The notes: a model not told the origin generated them from the letters alone. Shown: positions 33,790 through 43,018, numbered from the stretch's first letter. The stretch is DNA of 47,967 nt from Campylobacter concisus (GCF_003049085.1 NZ_PIQX01000010.1:1-47967); one strand, 5' to 3'. Numbers and translations: made by a program.

Positions 33790-34392
33790 TTATGCGTTGC
33801 AGCAGCAATAATCACTTGGATCTTTTTCTTTTGTGATCCTAGCTCTTAGGTCGTGACGGATGATCTCTATTGACCAGAACCATATCATGTGGCCGACAAA
33901 TTCAGATACATGCTCGTACCAAGGGAGTGTCCAAAGTGGTGGAGTAAGTCCCAAAATAGGCAATGTGATCACGTGAACAGCGATATTTACGATAACACCA
34001 ACTAGTAAGCCTTGCCATATTGTAATCTTTGGAAATTTTTCAGCCAAAACACAATAAGCAACCGCGAAAACGATCGAAAACAATATATGCGTCATCATTA
34101 CGTAGTTAAACGCATGCCCTGCAAACTCGTAAATAGCGGCATTTGGATCGGCTACGCCCAAATAATCCCTTAAAAATACATAAGGCGGATTTAAGAAATT
34201 TCTAGAGCAATCGATTGCATCGGCTGCTCTAATGGCACTCTCTGGTCCGCAAGCAGCGTTAAACATATCCATCGGACTTCTTGGAGGAAGTGGGAATTCT
34301 GCTCCCCATTTGACAAAGGCTGAGACAACGCCAGCGACAAGGCCGATCAATGCAGCCAGAGCAAATCTAGGTTTTGTTACTAAATTTGACAT
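33790..34392 (-). CDS. YagU-family (DUF1440) inner-membrane protein
   Basis: 200 residues with four membrane segments. [21 protein letters not shown] followed by [10 protein letters not shown] is the YagU signature; later [19 protein letters not shown] and [16 protein letters not shown] complete the family pattern. E. coli YagU is linked to acid resistance. The C-terminus ends in the unusual cluster YCCCNA, possibly a metal or disulfide site. ATTTAAACTCC upstream gives GGAG on this strand. Confidence 0.85.
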   Translation of the reverse strand: MSNLVTKPRFALAALIGLVAGVVSAFVKWGAEFPLPPRSPMDMFNAACGPESAIRAADAIDCSRNFLNPPYVFLRDYLGVADPNAAIYEFAGHAFNYVMMTHILFSIVFAVAYCVLAEKFPKITIWQGLLVGVIVNIAVHVITLPILGLTPPLWTLPWYEHVSEFVGHMIWFWSIEIIRHDLRARITKEKDPSDYCCCNA

Positions 34393-34510
34393 TTAAACTC
34401 CTTCTTTAAATTTGCAAAATCTTATTGCAATTTACTTTATGATAAAATTAATCATTATTAAAAACATAAAAATATTTAAAATTTTAATGGACTTAAAATC
34501 ATAAAATTTT

Positions 34511-34530
34511 TAGCCATTTTTGGCTAGACT
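34511..34530 (+). promoter_or_regulatory. dapD promoter with small palindrome
   Basis: TAGCCA-TTTT-TGGCTA forms a 6-bp inverted repeat that merges into TTTTTGGCTAGACT, a variant of the extended -10 used elsewhere in the window, 24 nt before the dapD ATG. Confidence 0.45.
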
Positions 34531-34554
34531 AAGAAAAAATTTAAAGGAGAATAG

Positions 34555-35754
34555 ATGTCTAAAGAGTTTAAAGATGCAAATGATTTTAAGGAATTTTTTG
34601 AAGAATTTAGAAAAAAAGATGGTTACAAAGATCCGCTTGCTTTTGGTATCGCTAGGATCGATCGCGGACAAAAAAATACAGATAAAATTTTGCAAGCGAC
34701 TTTTGCTGTTGTAAATTACAAAGAGAGCTTTTTAAGCGCAGCCGCTTATATCTATGCCTTGCAAAAATGTGATGTTAAGGTTGATTTTAATGGCTCTGAA
34801 TTTGTAGCTGATCTTACTCCAAAAGTGGTAAAAAAGGCTAGCAAGCTCTTTAGTGTCTTTGAAAAAGAGATAAGCTCTCATAAAAATGTACAAAATTTGC
34901 ATGCCGTAAAAATGGCATTTGATGACGATCTTGAACTAAATGAGAATAAATTTAAGCTTGTATTTTTGTTTGATGATGCAAAACCACTTAGCGTGGAGGC
35001 CGTATATCTCAAGCTTTACTTGATCTCACTTGGCAAAGTCGCACCTAGGACGATCGTGCTTGATGGAGCTTTTGGTACGTTACCAAATGTTGCATGGACT
35101 AGCCAAAATACGCCAATTGAGCTTGAATGGCTAAGAGAAAATGAAATTTCTCTAAAGATGTTTGGCGAATATCCAGCGATCGTTAGCGTGGATAAATTCC
35201 CAAGATTTTTAAGCCACATCATCCCAGCTGATAACACGAGAATTTTAGACTCAGCCAAGGTTCGCATGGGTGCTGCCGTGTATCCTGGCACAGTCGTTAT
35301 GCCTGGTGCTGCCTACATCAACTTTAACGCAGGTACAACTGGTGGCGTTATGGTTGAAGGCAGAGTCAGCAGCTCTGTCGTAGTTGGCGAGGGTAGCGAC
35401 GTAGGCGGAGGGGCAAGCATACTTGGCGTGCTAAGTGGCACAAACGGCAACCCTGTAAGCATTGGCAAACACTGCTTGCTTGGCGCAAACTCAGTCACGG
35501 GTGTGCCTCTTGGTGATAACTGCATCGTGGATGCCGGCATAGCGGTGCTTGAAGGCACAAAGGTCTATATCTCTGCCAGTGAGCGTGAAAAGCTAGCCAA
35601 ACTAAATCCAGAGTTTAAATTTAAAGCTGAAATTTACAAAGCGCTTGAGCTTGGTGGGCTAAATGGACTTCATTTTAGACAAAATAGCCAAACAGGCCAG
35701 ATCACTGCAAGTGCGAGCAAAAGGGCGATCAAGCTAAATGAGGCACTTCATTAA
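34555..35754 (+). CDS. dapD: Tetrahydrodipicolinate N-succinyltransferase
   Basis: 399 residues, the long form found in Campylobacter. The C-terminal half is a left-handed beta helix of hexapeptide repeats: RMGAAVYPGTVVMPGAAYIN, GGVMVEGRVSSSVVVGEGS, GKHCLLGANSVTGVPLG. It succinylates tetrahydrodipicolinate using succinyl-CoA in the lysine/meso-diaminopimelate pathway and so feeds peptidoglycan synthesis. AAAGGAG precedes the ATG. The PfpI-like gene follows after 11 nt and is probably co-transcribed. Confidence 0.94.
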   Translation: MSKEFKDANDFKEFFEEFRKKDGYKDPLAFGIARIDRGQKNTDKILQATFAVVNYKESFLSAAAYIYALQKCDVKVDFNGSEFVADLTPKVVKKASKLFSVFEKEISSHKNVQNLHAVKMAFDDDLELNENKFKLVFLFDDAKPLSVEAVYLKLYLISLGKVAPRTIVLDGAFGTLPNVAWTSQNTPIELEWLRENEISLKMFGEYPAIVSVDKFPRFLSHIIPADNTRILDSAKVRMGAAVYPGTVVMPGAAYINFNAGTTGGVMVEGRVSSSVVVGEGSDVGGGASILGVLSGTNGNPVSIGKHCLLGANSVTGVPLGDNCIVDAGIAVLEGTKVYISASEREKLAKLNPEFKFKAEIYKALELGGLNGLHFRQNSQTGQITASASKRAIKLNEALH

Positions 35755-35765
35755 AAGGAGCTAGC

Positions 35766-36260
35766 ATGAAAGTTGGCATTTTGATGTTTGACAAGCTAAA
35801 TCTACTAAGCTTTGCCAAAATTTATGATTTTTTACATAAATTTGAGGATTTTAATATCAAGACTTACGCACTAAAGCCTGAGATAATCGATGAATTTGGC
35901 GTCAGGCTTCATCCAGAAATTTATGCTGAGAGCCTTTATGGTGTGGATATTTTGGTAGTGCCAGATGGCGTTGGAGCACTTGGATTAAGATACGATGAGA
36001 TATTTTTAAGCTGGGTTAAAAGCTCGGCGAGTGCGAAATTTAAGATAGGTTTTGACCTTGGCGTGCTTATCCTTGGTGGTGCTGGATTTTTAGAAGACAG
36101 AGAGGCTTGCATAAGGGGCGGATACAAAAATGCACTTAGTGACTACTGTGATGTTAATGATGCCAAGATGTGCGAAAGTAGGGGTGTCATAAGTGTTAGT
36201 GAATTCGATGATAGAATAAAAGAACAGCTGACAACGATACTAGGTAAAGATAAATTTTAA
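35766..36260 (+). CDS. DJ-1/PfpI-like protein lacking the catalytic cysteine
   Basis: 164 residues with a DJ-1/PfpI flavodoxin-like fold: VGILMFDKLNLLSFAKIYDFL, VDILVVPDGVGALGLRYDE and GVLILGGAGFLEDREA. In active members the elbow reads C-T-G; here it is D97-L98-G99 in KIGFDLGV, so the nucleophilic Cys is replaced. It may be a binding or regulatory member rather than a protease, glyoxalase or hydratase. Other cysteines (C115, C128) are outside the elbow. Confidence 0.8.
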   Translation: MKVGILMFDKLNLLSFAKIYDFLHKFEDFNIKTYALKPEIIDEFGVRLHPEIYAESLYGVDILVVPDGVGALGLRYDEIFLSWVKSSASAKFKIGFDLGVLILGGAGFLEDREACIRGGYKNALSDYCDVNDAKMCESRGVISVSEFDDRIKEQLTTILGKDKF

Positions 36261-36331
36261 TGGCTTTGACTCTTAAATTACGATAGAAATTTTATATTTT
36301 TAGTAAGCTTATAGCTTGTTTATAGCGCTAT

Positions 36332-37136
36332 TTACCGCTTGTAGGTGTGCTACATTATCCACTCTGTGAAATCAAAATTTAAATTATTTCCAAGCTTTGT
36401 TATCTGCTCTAAAATTTCATAATAATTTTTTCTATTTGCTTAAATAATGCTAGAGATAGAAAATGGCTTAACACCATCTTCTCTTAAAAAGTAGTGCGCC
36501 AAAGCCCTTGTTATGCGTCCATTACCGTCATCATAAGGATGGATAAAAAACTAAAGATGTGCAATAAAACTTTTTAGATATGCGTTTTTAAGGCTTTTGT
36601 TGATAAAATTTTAAAAGTTCTCATCTCATCTTCTATACCTCTACTGGCAAGGCTTCATAGTGGATTTGCACATTTTCTGGGGAGCCTGAGACGACGCTCA
36701 TCTCATCATCTCTAAACTTGGCTCGTTTTATCTTGTAAGTTTTGCTTTGGATACATTCAAACAAGGTATTGTGCTAGCCATGTAGCCGCTCGAGGTTCAT
36801 ATAGTCTTTGTTTAAATTTACTTCAAACATTAGCGAGACTAGATTAACACTGTGTCTAGTCGCATGAGTATCAGCTAGCCAGTCAAAATTTTCATCTAGC
36901 CTCTTTTTTATCTACGAGCGAATGCTTGATCTTTTAAGCCTTTCGCCCCCTATGAGAGATGAACTTATTATTTCATCTTCAAGTGCACTAATTTGCACCT
37001 TTAAAAGATCGTCTCTGCTGATATTGCTTGTTAGCTCTTTTAAATTTTTATGGTCTTGCTCTAGCTTATTTGTAAGGGTGTCTATTGCTCTTTTGTCGAA
37101 AGAAAAATTTGGGTAGTTGGGATGTTGTCGTATCTA
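36332..37136 (-). pseudogene. Degraded Fic-family (DUF4172-type) protein
   Basis: Read on the minus strand, fragments give RQHPNYPNFSFDKRAIDTL, DEIISSSLIGGERL, ADTHATRHSVNLVSL and the intact Fic core HPYDDGNGRITR (36506-36541). Full-length relatives are adenylyltransferases that AMPylate target proteins. This copy has stops at 37134-37136, 36912-36914, 36774-36776, 36551-36553, 36440-36442 and 36350-36352, and frameshifts near 36640 and 36608. Three of the stops fall where Trp is expected (HG*HN, HL*FF, IM*H). The inhibitory motif SxxxEG reads SSLIGGE, with its Glu lost. It fills the otherwise gene-free stretch 36261-37275; the remaining bases there hold nothing recognisable. Confidence 0.88.
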
Positions 37137-37275
37137 CAGGTTTTGTAATTTTTAATCAATGCACTGAACTTATTTATAGCAGTAAAATTTGGTATATGTA
37201 TTGTTTTTGATTTGCTATTTGTAGAAGTCGTTTTTTTGTTAGAAAAGAGCCAGTTAAAGTTAAGGCTAGATAAGA

Positions 37276-37698
37276 TTATCTACCTAGCCTATAGTCTCTT
37301 CTAGCATCCTTATAACCACGCCTATAACCACGATCAAAACCATCATCGTAGTCGTCATCGTTATAGTAGCCTCCGCGGTAACCACGCTGAAATCTATCAT
37401 ATCTTTCGTACTCATTTCGATAGTATGGGTGGTAGTTAGGCGGATATGGCGCATAGTTTGGATCAACAGGATAGTAGCCATTTGCACGGCAACTATCCTC
37501 GTCAAATTTTTCTATTCCGTTGCGAAATTTGTAGCTTTCTATTTTTTTGTCAAAGCTATCAATGCTTCTTATATCGCCATAAATTTTAGCCATTTCTCTT
37601 TGATTTATAAGACCACAAAGCCTAGCTTCAACTTTTTTTTCATAACTCATAGCAAACAAAAAAGTCAATGAACAAAATAAAATGGCTAAAAATTTCAT
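37276..37698 (-). CDS. Secreted Tyr/Arg/Gly/Asp-rich protein
   Basis: 140 residues with a signal peptide (KFLAILFCSLTFLFA, cut near AMS). The folded N-terminal part has two Cys (LCGL and DSCRANGYYPVDP), likely a disulfide. The last ~55 residues are low complexity: YPPNYHPYYRNEYERYDR, GYRGGYYNDDDYDDG and RGYRRGYKDARRDYRLGR. The tail is rich in Tyr and alternately acidic and basic, suggesting self-association or surface binding. It begins 1 nt after the CsgG-like lipoprotein gene and should be co-transcribed and perhaps exported through it. Confidence 0.75.
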   Translation of the reverse strand: MKFLAILFCSLTFLFAMSYEKKVEARLCGLINQREMAKIYGDIRSIDSFDKKIESYKFRNGIEKFDEDSCRANGYYPVDPNYAPYPPNYHPYYRNEYERYDRFQRGYRGGYYNDDDYDDGFDRGYRRGYKDARRDYRLGR

Positions 37699-37699
37699 G

Positions 37700-38488
37700 T
37701 TATTCTCCTACTTTTAAACTTCCGCCTTTGCCAAGACCGCCTTTTACATTTTGTGCTTTGTAGTCTTTTAGGGCGATAACTAATTGATTCATCGAATCAA
37801 GGAAAGCATTTACAAGTGTTTTTCCCTCAGGTGTTCTTGAATATACGCCAAGTCCAGCACCAAGAGAAGCGCCAGCACCGCCACCCATGCCAAAGAAGTC
37901 AGTGCTAGAAGCCGAGCCAATAGCTGCCGCTAATTGAACACCTGAACGATTTTCTATAAGAACCAATGTGGTTTGTGTCTCTTTTGTTGAAAAACCACCA
38001 GCTATAGCACCTGCTACACTACCAAAAAGTGCTTCAACAAGAGCACCTGCTCCGCCTGTATCTTCGTTGCTAAAGAAAATTTCAGGGCGAATAGTATAAT
38101 CAGCTGCTACCATTTTACCTTTACCAAAGCCGGAACCACCACGTAGTTCGCCTGATCTATCAAGTGCACGCTCTTGCATCATATTATCCATCATAGCGCC
38201 ACGTTCAACTATAACAAAACAACCAGTTTGTTGCGCAAGAAGACGCAAAACCGGAATAGTCGATGTGAGCTTGTAGTTGTGTGTTAAATATGAATACCAA
38301 TCAGAATTTTGGTCTTCATAAAACGCAAGTGTTCCAAGAGTGCTACTACACTTTTCTATTTTTGTGTTAGCGTTTTTATTGTTGCTACCAGCAGCACTGC
38401 CAGTTACGCCATTGTTGTTGCCAGTTGCGCAACCGCTTAAAAGTAAAACTCCAAGGCCTACACTTAGTAAAGATGAACTTAACTTCAT
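37700..38488 (-). CDS. CsgG/HfaB-like outer-membrane lipoprotein
   Basis: 262 residues. Lipoprotein signal ending in LLLSGC (Cys20), an Asn/Ser-rich linker (NNNGVTGSAAGSNNKNANT), then the CsgG/HfaB-type domain: VLRLLAQQTGCFVIVERGAMM, MQERALDRSGE, GKGKMVAADYTIRPEIFFS, and a glycine-rich AIAGGF and GMGGGAGASLGAGLG region typical of pore-loop strands. CsgG forms the curli secretion pore. No curlin subunit with its usual repeats is present, only the Tyr-rich secreted neighbour. Minus-strand -10 TATAAT at 38522-38527 precedes it. Confidence 0.85.
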   Translation of the reverse strand: MKLSSSLLSVGLGVLLLSGCATGNNNGVTGSAAGSNNKNANTKIEKCSSTLGTLAFYEDQNSDWYSYLTHNYKLTSTIPVLRLLAQQTGCFVIVERGAMMDNMMQERALDRSGELRGGSGFGKGKMVAADYTIRPEIFFSNEDTGGAGALVEALFGSVAGAIAGGFSTKETQTTLVLIENRSGVQLAAAIGSASSTDFFGMGGGAGASLGAGLGVYSRTPEGKTLVNAFLDSMNQLVIALKDYKAQNVKGGLGKGGSLKVGE

Positions 38489-38521
38489 TTTTATCCTTAA
38501 TATTTAAGTTGGTTTTTTAAC

Positions 38522-38527
38522 ATTATA
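38522..38527 (-). promoter_or_regulatory. -10 box of the CsgG-like operon
   Basis: TATAAT on the minus strand, preceded by TTTGCTTATA, 34 nt before the lipoprotein ATG. The rest of the 38489-38635 gap is very AT-rich and otherwise featureless. Confidence 0.5.
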
Positions 38528-38635
38528 TATAAGCAAATATTATAAAAATATTAATATAAGATTTATGTTTAGTAGCATAATGCAAAACTACTTTTATAAA
38601 AATTTAAGCAGCCAGCAAGATGCCAGCCACATAAA

Positions 38636-40447
38636 TTATTCGACAGTTACGCTTTTTGCAAGATTTCTTGGCATATCGACGTTGTTGCCAAGTCTAACAG
38701 AAATTTCAAGTGCAAGTAGCTGAAGCACAAGCATCATCTCAAAAAATTCGCTCATATAGTGATCTTGAACGCTTGTTTTTACGTAGTCATCGCTTAACTC
38801 AAACTCAAGTGGGCTTATCGCTAGGATATATGCATCTCTTGCGGCAAGCTCTTCGACATTGCTCTTTGTCTTCTCATAGAGTAAATTTTGAGGCATTAAA
38901 GCGATCGTAAATAACTTCTCATCTGCAAGTGCGATAGGGCCGTGTTTCATCTCACCTGATGGATAGCCCTCGGCGTGAAGATATGAAATTTCTTTAAGTT
39001 TTAAAGCACCTTCAAGCGCAAGCGGATAAAAGATGTCTCTACCGATGAAGAAGAAGCCATGACCGTGCAAATAGTGCTTGCTTAGGCGGTGAAGCTTTTC
39101 TTGAAGAGAGTTATTGATATTTAAAATTTGTGGAATGTGAAGAAGCGTTTTGATCTCGTGATCAAGCTCTTTTTTGCTGATAGAATTTTTAGCTGCCGCC
39201 ATTTGAAGCACAAGCATCCAAAGCACGATGATCTGCGTTGCAAAGGCCTTTGTGCTTGCCACACCTTTTTCGATGCCAGCACGAGTTAGAAGTGTATTGT
39301 CAGCTAGCCTAACGATAGATGAGTTATCGACGTTGCAAATCGCAAGCGTTCTAAGCCCAGCCTCTTTTGCTATCCTAAGTGCCTCAAGAGTATCGGCTGT
39401 CTCGCCACTTTGTGAGATGACGATGAAGAGCGAGTTTTTGTTTAGATAAGGCTTTCTGTATCTAAATTCGCTTGCTACTTCGACCTTTGTTCTAACTTTA
39501 GCAAGCCTTTCAAAAAGATAGCTTGCAGTTAGTGCTGCATGGTAGCTCGTACCGCACGCACAAAGCACGATATCATCGATATTTTTTAGATATTCATCGT
39601 CTAAATTTTCAAGAGTGACTTTGTGGTTTTTAACCCTGCCCATGATGGTTTCAGATACGACCGCACCTTGCTCGTAAATTTCTTTCTCCATGAAAAATGT
39701 ATATCCCTCTTTTTGGGCATAGCTCTTATCTTTTGGTAAAGCATTAAACGTTATGCTCGCCTTTTTGCCGTGTTTAAAAACGGCAATCTCGTCCAAGCTC
39801 ACGTAGCCGTAATTATTGTCATCAAGATATGCCACCTCTGTTGCGTTACCGATAAGTGGGGCATCTGATGAGGCAAAATATAGCTCTTTTTCATTACTCT
39901 TACCTATCGCCATAGGGGCGGCATCTTTTGCGAAAAATATCTTATCAGGTGCAGTTTTTGTGATAAGTAGCGTCGCGTATGCACCTCTTAGCTTTGCAAT
40001 AGTTGCCTCATAAGCTTTAAATGGGTCTTTTTTCTCTTTTAAAATTTCTTCAAAAAGGTGCACGATCACTTCGGTGTCGGTTTGGCTGACAAATTTCACG
40101 CCCTTTGCTTCAAGCTCATCTTTAAGCTCTTTGTAGTTTTCGATGATGCCGTTATGAACGACAAATGAGTGCTCGCCAAGGTGTGGGTGAGCATTGATCT
40201 CAGTTGGTTTGCCGTGAGTTGCCCAGCGTGTGTGACCTATCGCCACGCCAAAACCCTCTGATGTAAAGTCCTTTGTCTTTAGGGCTAAATTTTCAAGCTT
40301 GCCAACTGCCTTAAAAAAATCGATCTTGCCATCACTCATCACAGCCATGCCAGCGCTGTCATATCCTCGGTACTCAAGCTCTTTTAGACCGCTTAAAATA
40401 ACCTCTTTTTTCTCTTTATCTCCGATGTATCCTACGATTCCACACAT
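38636..40447 (-). CDS. glmS: Glutamine-fructose-6-phosphate aminotransferase
   Basis: 603 residues. The N-terminal glutaminase starts MCGIVGYIGD with nucleophile Cys2 and includes GHTRWATHGKP; two SIS sugar-binding domains follow (CGTSYHAALTASYLFE and SQSGETADTLEALR), ending PRNLAKSVTVE. It makes glucosamine-6-phosphate for peptidoglycan and LPS. Three nt after the glnD-like gene, so the two share a transcript. No glmS ribozyme is visible upstream. Confidence 0.96.
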   Translation of the reverse strand: MCGIVGYIGDKEKKEVILSGLKELEYRGYDSAGMAVMSDGKIDFFKAVGKLENLALKTKDFTSEGFGVAIGHTRWATHGKPTEINAHPHLGEHSFVVHNGIIENYKELKDELEAKGVKFVSQTDTEVIVHLFEEILKEKKDPFKAYEATIAKLRGAYATLLITKTAPDKIFFAKDAAPMAIGKSNEKELYFASSDAPLIGNATEVAYLDDNNYGYVSLDEIAVFKHGKKASITFNALPKDKSYAQKEGYTFFMEKEIYEQGAVVSETIMGRVKNHKVTLENLDDEYLKNIDDIVLCACGTSYHAALTASYLFERLAKVRTKVEVASEFRYRKPYLNKNSLFIVISQSGETADTLEALRIAKEAGLRTLAICNVDNSSIVRLADNTLLTRAGIEKGVASTKAFATQIIVLWMLVLQMAAAKNSISKKELDHEIKTLLHIPQILNINNSLQEKLHRLSKHYLHGHGFFFIGRDIFYPLALEGALKLKEISYLHAEGYPSGEMKHGPIALADEKLFTIALMPQNLLYEKTKSNVEELAARDAYILAISPLEFELSDDYVKTSVQDHYMSEFFEMMLVLQLLALEISVRLGNNVDMPRNLAKSVTVE

Positions 40448-40450
40448 GTT

Positions 40451-42946
40451 TTACTCACTTATTAATAAATTTAATATCTCTTCGCCTTTACTCTCAAGTC
40501 GCTCGTTTTTCTCGATCAAGAAGAGATTTCTTGTTCTATTTTTGACCGTTTGGATTCTAGCACTCGTGACCTGAAAATGAAGCCTATCAAAAACACTCAT
40601 CACATAAGCCATTAGCCCACGCTGATCTTTTGCGTTGATGCTAAGTTTGGCGTAATCTTTTGAGTGATTTAGCTCGAAGTTTATCTCATCTTTGTTAATG
40701 TTTGGTTTCAAAGGCTCTTTTAAAACCTCGCTATTTAAGGATTTTAGAGCTAAATTTTTAGTAGTTTCAAGCTCCTCTTTTTTAACATTTTGGTTAAAAT
40801 CAAGCCTGATATAAAATTTCTTCTCAAATAGCTCAAAAATTTCCATGTATGCTAGGTCAAATTTAGCAAATTCATAGAGCAGAGCACTTAAATTTAGGCT
40901 CTTTTTTGTATAAATCTGAATGCTTAAATTTTTAGAGTTATTTATAAAAATTTCTGTCGCATCTAAGCTATCTGCAACCTTGCTTAAATTTATGATCTCA
41001 CTCACACTATATTTTATAAAGACAAGATTTGATGTGATTTTAAAAATTTTCTCTTGCAGCTTTGATTCAAGTGCCAAAAACTCGCTATTTCGTTTTATAG
41101 ACTGCTCTTTTTTTACGCGCCTTGTCGCTTCATCTAGTAAATTTTCATCGCTAAATGCACTAAGAGAAATTTCATAAAGTTCCCTTAAAAGCTTTGCTGT
41201 GTAGGCGTTATAGAGCCTCTCGTTTGTCGCATTTATCACGCAGTAGCTAAGGATGTAAAGCAGTTTTAAAACCTGCTTGTCGCCAAGCTTTGAGATAAAA
41301 GCAAATATAACGCGTTGGGAATAAATGTCTTCTCTGTTTGAGACATTGCTCATTAGCGTGTGGTATTTTATCAAGATGACGCCGATATTTACAGCTTTTT
41401 GACTTAAATTTAGCTTGTTTGCGTAGGCTCTAAAGATATTAGCGCCGATATTTGCGTGATCTTTGCCAAGCCCCTTGCCAACGTCGTGCATTAAAGTCAC
41501 GATCTTTAGCATTGTTTTGCCCTCCAAGCAAAGCTCGGTATAGAGATTTTTTATGAATTTATCTTTTATATTTTCAAGAAATTTTACACTTAAAATGCTA
41601 TGCTCATCGACCGTAAATTCGTGATAGCCGTCGTACTGAGCTAGCTGGCTGATGTGTTCCATTGGTTTTATTAAAATTTGTATCATTTGCGCATCAAGCA
41701 ATGACTTTAAAATAGCGTAGGAATTTTTTCTTAAAAATATCTTCTTAAACTCGCTGATAGCGCGCTCTAAGCCACTTTTTGTGATAATGGCTCGCTTGAT
41801 GTAAAAGATCGCACTTATGTCAAATTTATAATCCACATCTTTTAGCTCTAAAAGCTCGGTTATTAGATTTTCAATGAGAGCTGGCTTTTTATGAAGTGGC
41901 ACGTAAATAACGCCATTTATTTCGTAAAAGCCATTTTTTAGCCTTGCAAATTTTCTCTGATCAAAATTTAGCTCACTTTTAAAAAATGGCCTGCAAAGAG
42001 AAGCGACGATAAACCTCGAATAAATAGCGACATTATTCATCGAGCTTAGCATTTTTTGGCTAATAACGCTTTCGTTATCTTGAAGCTTTTTGGACTTTGT
42101 TTGCATGAAATTTGTCGTGATCTCAACGCTTGAAGCGCTAAAAGTATCAGAATTTTGCGTCAAATTTAAGGTGGTTAGTAGGCTTAGTAAAAAGTCCACA
42201 TTTAGGTTAAAGCTAGCGATCTCTTTTTCATTCATCACTTTTAGGGCTTGTGATCTAACTGAAATGTCGCTATCAAGGTAGTTTAGTATGCAGTTTAGGT
42301 GATAAATTTCATCTATCCCGCCAAAGCCACTTTTTAAATTTGGCTCTTGGGCTAAGTAGCTGATGCTAGAAAATGGCAAGAATGCCTTTAAATGGTAGTT
42401 TAAAAAGGCTTTTTTATCAAATTCTTTTAATTTTACGATCTCGCTTTTTACTAGGCGGTAGAGACTTTTTGAACCACAGATATATCGGACTTGCGATGTT
42501 TCGCTTTTAAATTTGAGATCATCTTTGTAATTTGTAAAAATTTCATCTATTTCAGCGCTTTTTATATAAAAATTTATTCCAGAGCTACTTAAAATTTCGC
42601 TAAATTCTTTTAAGAAATTCTTTATATTGTAACCTTTTAAATTTTTATAAACTAGTAAAATTTCAAGCTCACTATTTGCGCTAAGTAAGGTTTGGGCGTA
42701 TTTTCCAGTAGCTAAAACACTAAAGGCAAAGCTGTCATTTTGTGGTACAAAATCATCAAAAAAATCTCGCATAGTTTCATTTAAATAAGATTTTATAAAA
42801 TCATCGTATTCTTTGGCCAAGAAATTTGTGAAATTTCTACCCTGATTTTTTTGAAAATGTCTTGGTAAATTTGCCTTAAAATCAAGAAATTTCTCTTTGA
42901 TTTTTAAATAATTATCGCTATTTTTGGTACTTTTATCGGCCAGCAT
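40451..42946 (-). CDS. glnD: GlnD-like protein with degenerate nucleotidyltransferase site
   Basis: 831 residues with the GlnD layout: nucleotidyltransferase region (about 60-200), helical domain, HD domain (TLMHDVGKGLGKDHANIGA) and one C-terminal ACT domain (DQRGLMAYVMSVFDRLHFQVTSARIQTV). The catalytic GG-x-GR-xEL...DxD region reads ATGKYAQTLLSANSELEILL, so both Asp residues are Glu (E93, E95) and the GG is altered. Uridylyl transfer to PII is therefore doubtful while HD hydrolase and ACT sensing look intact. Coupled to glmS (3 nt gap). Confidence 0.78.
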   Translation of the reverse strand: MLADKSTKNSDNYLKIKEKFLDFKANLPRHFQKNQGRNFTNFLAKEYDDFIKSYLNETMRDFFDDFVPQNDSFAFSVLATGKYAQTLLSANSELEILLVYKNLKGYNIKNFLKEFSEILSSSGINFYIKSAEIDEIFTNYKDDLKFKSETSQVRYICGSKSLYRLVKSEIVKLKEFDKKAFLNYHLKAFLPFSSISYLAQEPNLKSGFGGIDEIYHLNCILNYLDSDISVRSQALKVMNEKEIASFNLNVDFLLSLLTTLNLTQNSDTFSASSVEITTNFMQTKSKKLQDNESVISQKMLSSMNNVAIYSRFIVASLCRPFFKSELNFDQRKFARLKNGFYEINGVIYVPLHKKPALIENLITELLELKDVDYKFDISAIFYIKRAIITKSGLERAISEFKKIFLRKNSYAILKSLLDAQMIQILIKPMEHISQLAQYDGYHEFTVDEHSILSVKFLENIKDKFIKNLYTELCLEGKTMLKIVTLMHDVGKGLGKDHANIGANIFRAYANKLNLSQKAVNIGVILIKYHTLMSNVSNREDIYSQRVIFAFISKLGDKQVLKLLYILSYCVINATNERLYNAYTAKLLRELYEISLSAFSDENLLDEATRRVKKEQSIKRNSEFLALESKLQEKIFKITSNLVFIKYSVSEIINLSKVADSLDATEIFINNSKNLSIQIYTKKSLNLSALLYEFAKFDLAYMEIFELFEKKFYIRLDFNQNVKKEELETTKNLALKSLNSEVLKEPLKPNINKDEINFELNHSKDYAKLSINAKDQRGLMAYVMSVFDRLHFQVTSARIQTVKNRTRNLFLIEKNERLESKGEEILNLLISE

Positions 42947-43018
42947 TTAATGTTTCCATTGTTAAAAATATCTTGGCAAATGTTACATAATTTTTGCAAA
43001 AACAAAGCTTTATTTGCC

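Noticed and set aside
36922-37116. 64-codon plus-strand frame in the gene-poor stretch
   Set aside because: It is the antisense of the fic pseudogene, and the minus strand gives recognisable Fic sequence.
40448-42960. glmS ribozyme upstream of glmS
   Set aside because: Only 3 nt separate glmS from the glnD-like gene, leaving no room for a ribozyme.
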